Source of the DNA: Planctomycetaceae bacterium
GTDB lineage: Bacteria > Planctomycetota > Planctomycetia > Pirellulales > Thermoguttaceae
Length of the DNA: 62,527 bases
Direction: 5' to 3'
NCBI GenBank assembly: GCA_012719125.1
Contig: JAAYAY010000201.1
Span: 1-62,527, forward strand
The notes beneath the pieces were generated by a model that was not told the origin of the DNA, made no database searches, and was given only the letters and a program-made list of their open reading frames with translations. The position numbers and the translations under genes are program-made. This document shows positions 61,512-62,527 of this stretch, one piece after another (position 1 is the stretch's first letter; each line of letters opens with the position of its first letter).

Positions 61512-62527
61512 ATGGTTCGGAGACTCGCTTTTCTTTTTGGAGGGCTAACCCTTCTGTTTGCCCCCACGGCCCATGCCCAAGAGGCAATGTTCGGCCAGCT
61601 CTATGGATTGGGCGTTCACGCCTACTTCTCCTACGACTACCAGGGTGCCTACGAGCACCTGACCAAGGCCATCGACGCTGGTAGCCAGGATCCCCGGGCG
61701 TACTACTTCCGCGGCCTGTGCTACCTGCAACTGGGCCGGGAAGACGAAGCGCAGGCGGATTTCGAGAAAGGCGCCGAGTTCGAAGCGAAGGAGGGTGCGG
61801 CCAATTACGAGGTCCCACGTGCTCTAGTGCGAATTCAGGGTGAGCCTCGCATGCTCCTTGAGGAGCACCGGCGCGATGCCCGTGCTAAGGCACTCGAACG
61901 GGAGATGCAACGGCGTCGCCAGATGTACGGGGAAATGCGTGCCCAGCAGTCCGCGATTCTGAAGCGCGAGATCGAAGCGGCGCCCGCGGTTCCCGCAGGG
62001 ACTCCCGCCCCCGCCGCTGGCAGCAACCAGGATCCATTTGGTGTGGGTGCTGCCCCGGCCGGTGCCGAAACGCCGGCTGCCGCGCCTTCCACCGAAGCGC
62101 CCGCTGCTGCTGAAACGCCCGCCGAACCGTCTGCTCCTGCTCCGAGCGCTGATCCGTTTGCCACACCTGCGGCGGCACCTGCTCCTTCCAGCGATCCTTT
62201 TGCCACGCCGGGTGCTGCTGCACCGGAACCGGCCATGCCCGAACCGGCAGCTCCCGCCCCCGCCACCGATCCCTTTGCCACTCCTGCGCCGGCCACGCCC
62301 GAGCCGGCAGTTCCCGCGCCGGCGGCCGATCCTTTTGCGACTCCTGCACCCGCCACGCCTGAGCCCGCGGCTCCGGCGATGCCGGAAGAACCGGCCGCGC
62401 CCGAACCGGCTGCAGCGGCTCCGGCAGCCGATCCGTTTGCAGCCCCGGCCCCGGCCGCGGCGGCGACGGAAGCACCGGCCCCGGCGACGCCGGAAGCACC
62501 GGCCGCGCCCGAACCGGCAGCCCCGGC
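61512..62527 (+). CDS. Exported TPR protein with proline/alanine repeat tail, partial at the window end
   Basis: The frame runs from ATG 61512 (AGGAG about 9 nt upstream) to the window edge, at least 338 codons with no stop. Signal peptide about 1-23 (LAFLFGGLTLLFAPTAHAQ). A tetratricopeptide-type region at about 30-100 (YQGAYEHLTKAIDAGSQDPR, AYYFRGLCYLQLGREDEAQA) is followed by a charged helix (about 115-155) and then a long low-complexity tail of repeats around DPFATPAPA and EPAAPAPA. Such tails span the envelope or wall, and the TPR part probably binds another protein. The total length is unknown because the 3' end lies outside the window. Confidence 0.75.
   Translation, partial: MVRRLAFLFGGLTLLFAPTAHAQEAMFGQLYGLGVHAYFSYDYQGAYEHLTKAIDAGSQDPRAYYFRGLCYLQLGREDEAQADFEKGAEFEAKEGAANYEVPRALVRIQGEPRMLLEEHRRDARAKALEREMQRRRQMYGEMRAQQSAILKREIEAAPAVPAGTPAPAAGSNQDPFGVGAAPAGAETPAAAPSTEAPAAAETPAEPSAPAPSADPFATPAAAPAPSSDPFATPGAAAPEPAMPEPAAPAPATDPFATPAPATPEPAVPAPAADPFATPAPATPEPAAPAMPEEPAAPEPAAAAPAADPFAAPAPAAAATEAPAPATPEAPAAPEPAAP

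Noticed and set aside
1-62527. CRISPR array, tRNA or rRNA genes, intact insertion sequences
   Set aside because: No regularly spaced direct repeats of CRISPR size, no T-loop-like GTTCGAATC context with a cloverleaf, no transposase with terminal inverted repeats were found by eye.

Overview
The window reads as a high-GC planctomycete chromosome, probably Pirellulales-like. The support is two DUF1559 (prepilin-type N-terminus) proteins, many exported enzymes with Sec or twin-arginine signals, HzsA-related and SYLF-domain proteins, and several short dispersed repeats that I associate with such genomes (cores AACCCGAAGCGCAAG, GGGGACAGTCCC, GGCTCTCCAGAGCC, TTGGAGTACAGGCTTCAG). No rRNA, tRNA, CRISPR array, intact insertion sequence or prophage was found.

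Left edge (1-5.1 kb): a visibly lower-GC patch carrying one very large protein with an N-terminal Cap4-like PD-(D/E)xK nuclease signature, a central STAND/NACHT-type P-loop ATPase and a long helical C-terminus. This is the layout of Avs-type anti-phage sensors. A coiled-coil ORF and a dispersed repeat follow.

5.1-17.1 kb: a class II glutamine amidotransferase beside a radical SAM gene cut off inside its CX3CX2C motif, then a DUF6259-like exported protein with a repeat inserted in frame, a radical SAM protein with N-terminal SPASM-like cysteines, a HAD phosphatase, a clan GH-A type glycoside hydrolase and a XylR-type (PBP1-AraC) regulator.

17.2-24.6 kb, the most unusual block: diverging from the regulator and preceded by a long imperfect palindrome are three consecutive DegT/DnrJ PLP aminotransferases, each with a twin-arginine signal and an intact PLP lysine. 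A twin-arginine Gfo/Idh/MocA oxidoreductase follows whose EKP motif reads EQP, then an exported protein made of three RidA domains. RidA proteins remove reactive enamines and imines released by PLP enzymes, so this could be an extracytoplasmic amino-sugar pathway with its own quality-control protein.

24.6-31 kb: a small membrane protein, MsrA, and an NtrC-type two-component pair next to an exported alpha-L-rhamnosidase-like enzyme. 31-34.6 kb is gene-poor, with a promoter-bearing repeat that also occurs at 10.3 kb, fragments of two decayed genes, a DUF1559 protein and a small lipoprotein.

34.6-55 kb: an exported CBM plus GH39-like hydrolase, an autotransporter-like protein, a metallophosphoesterase, an exported protein of unknown function, MetG, a SYLF-domain protein, a family 9 glycosyltransferase, a GH28-like beta-helix enzyme and a three-haem-motif HzsA-related protein. 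55-62.5 kb: a solitary HicB, a membrane protein, NikR, a STAS protein, a second DUF1559 protein, rpmA-obgE separated by a terminator hairpin (rplU not adjacent), an exported hypothetical protein, and a TPR/proline-alanine repeat protein that runs off the right edge.
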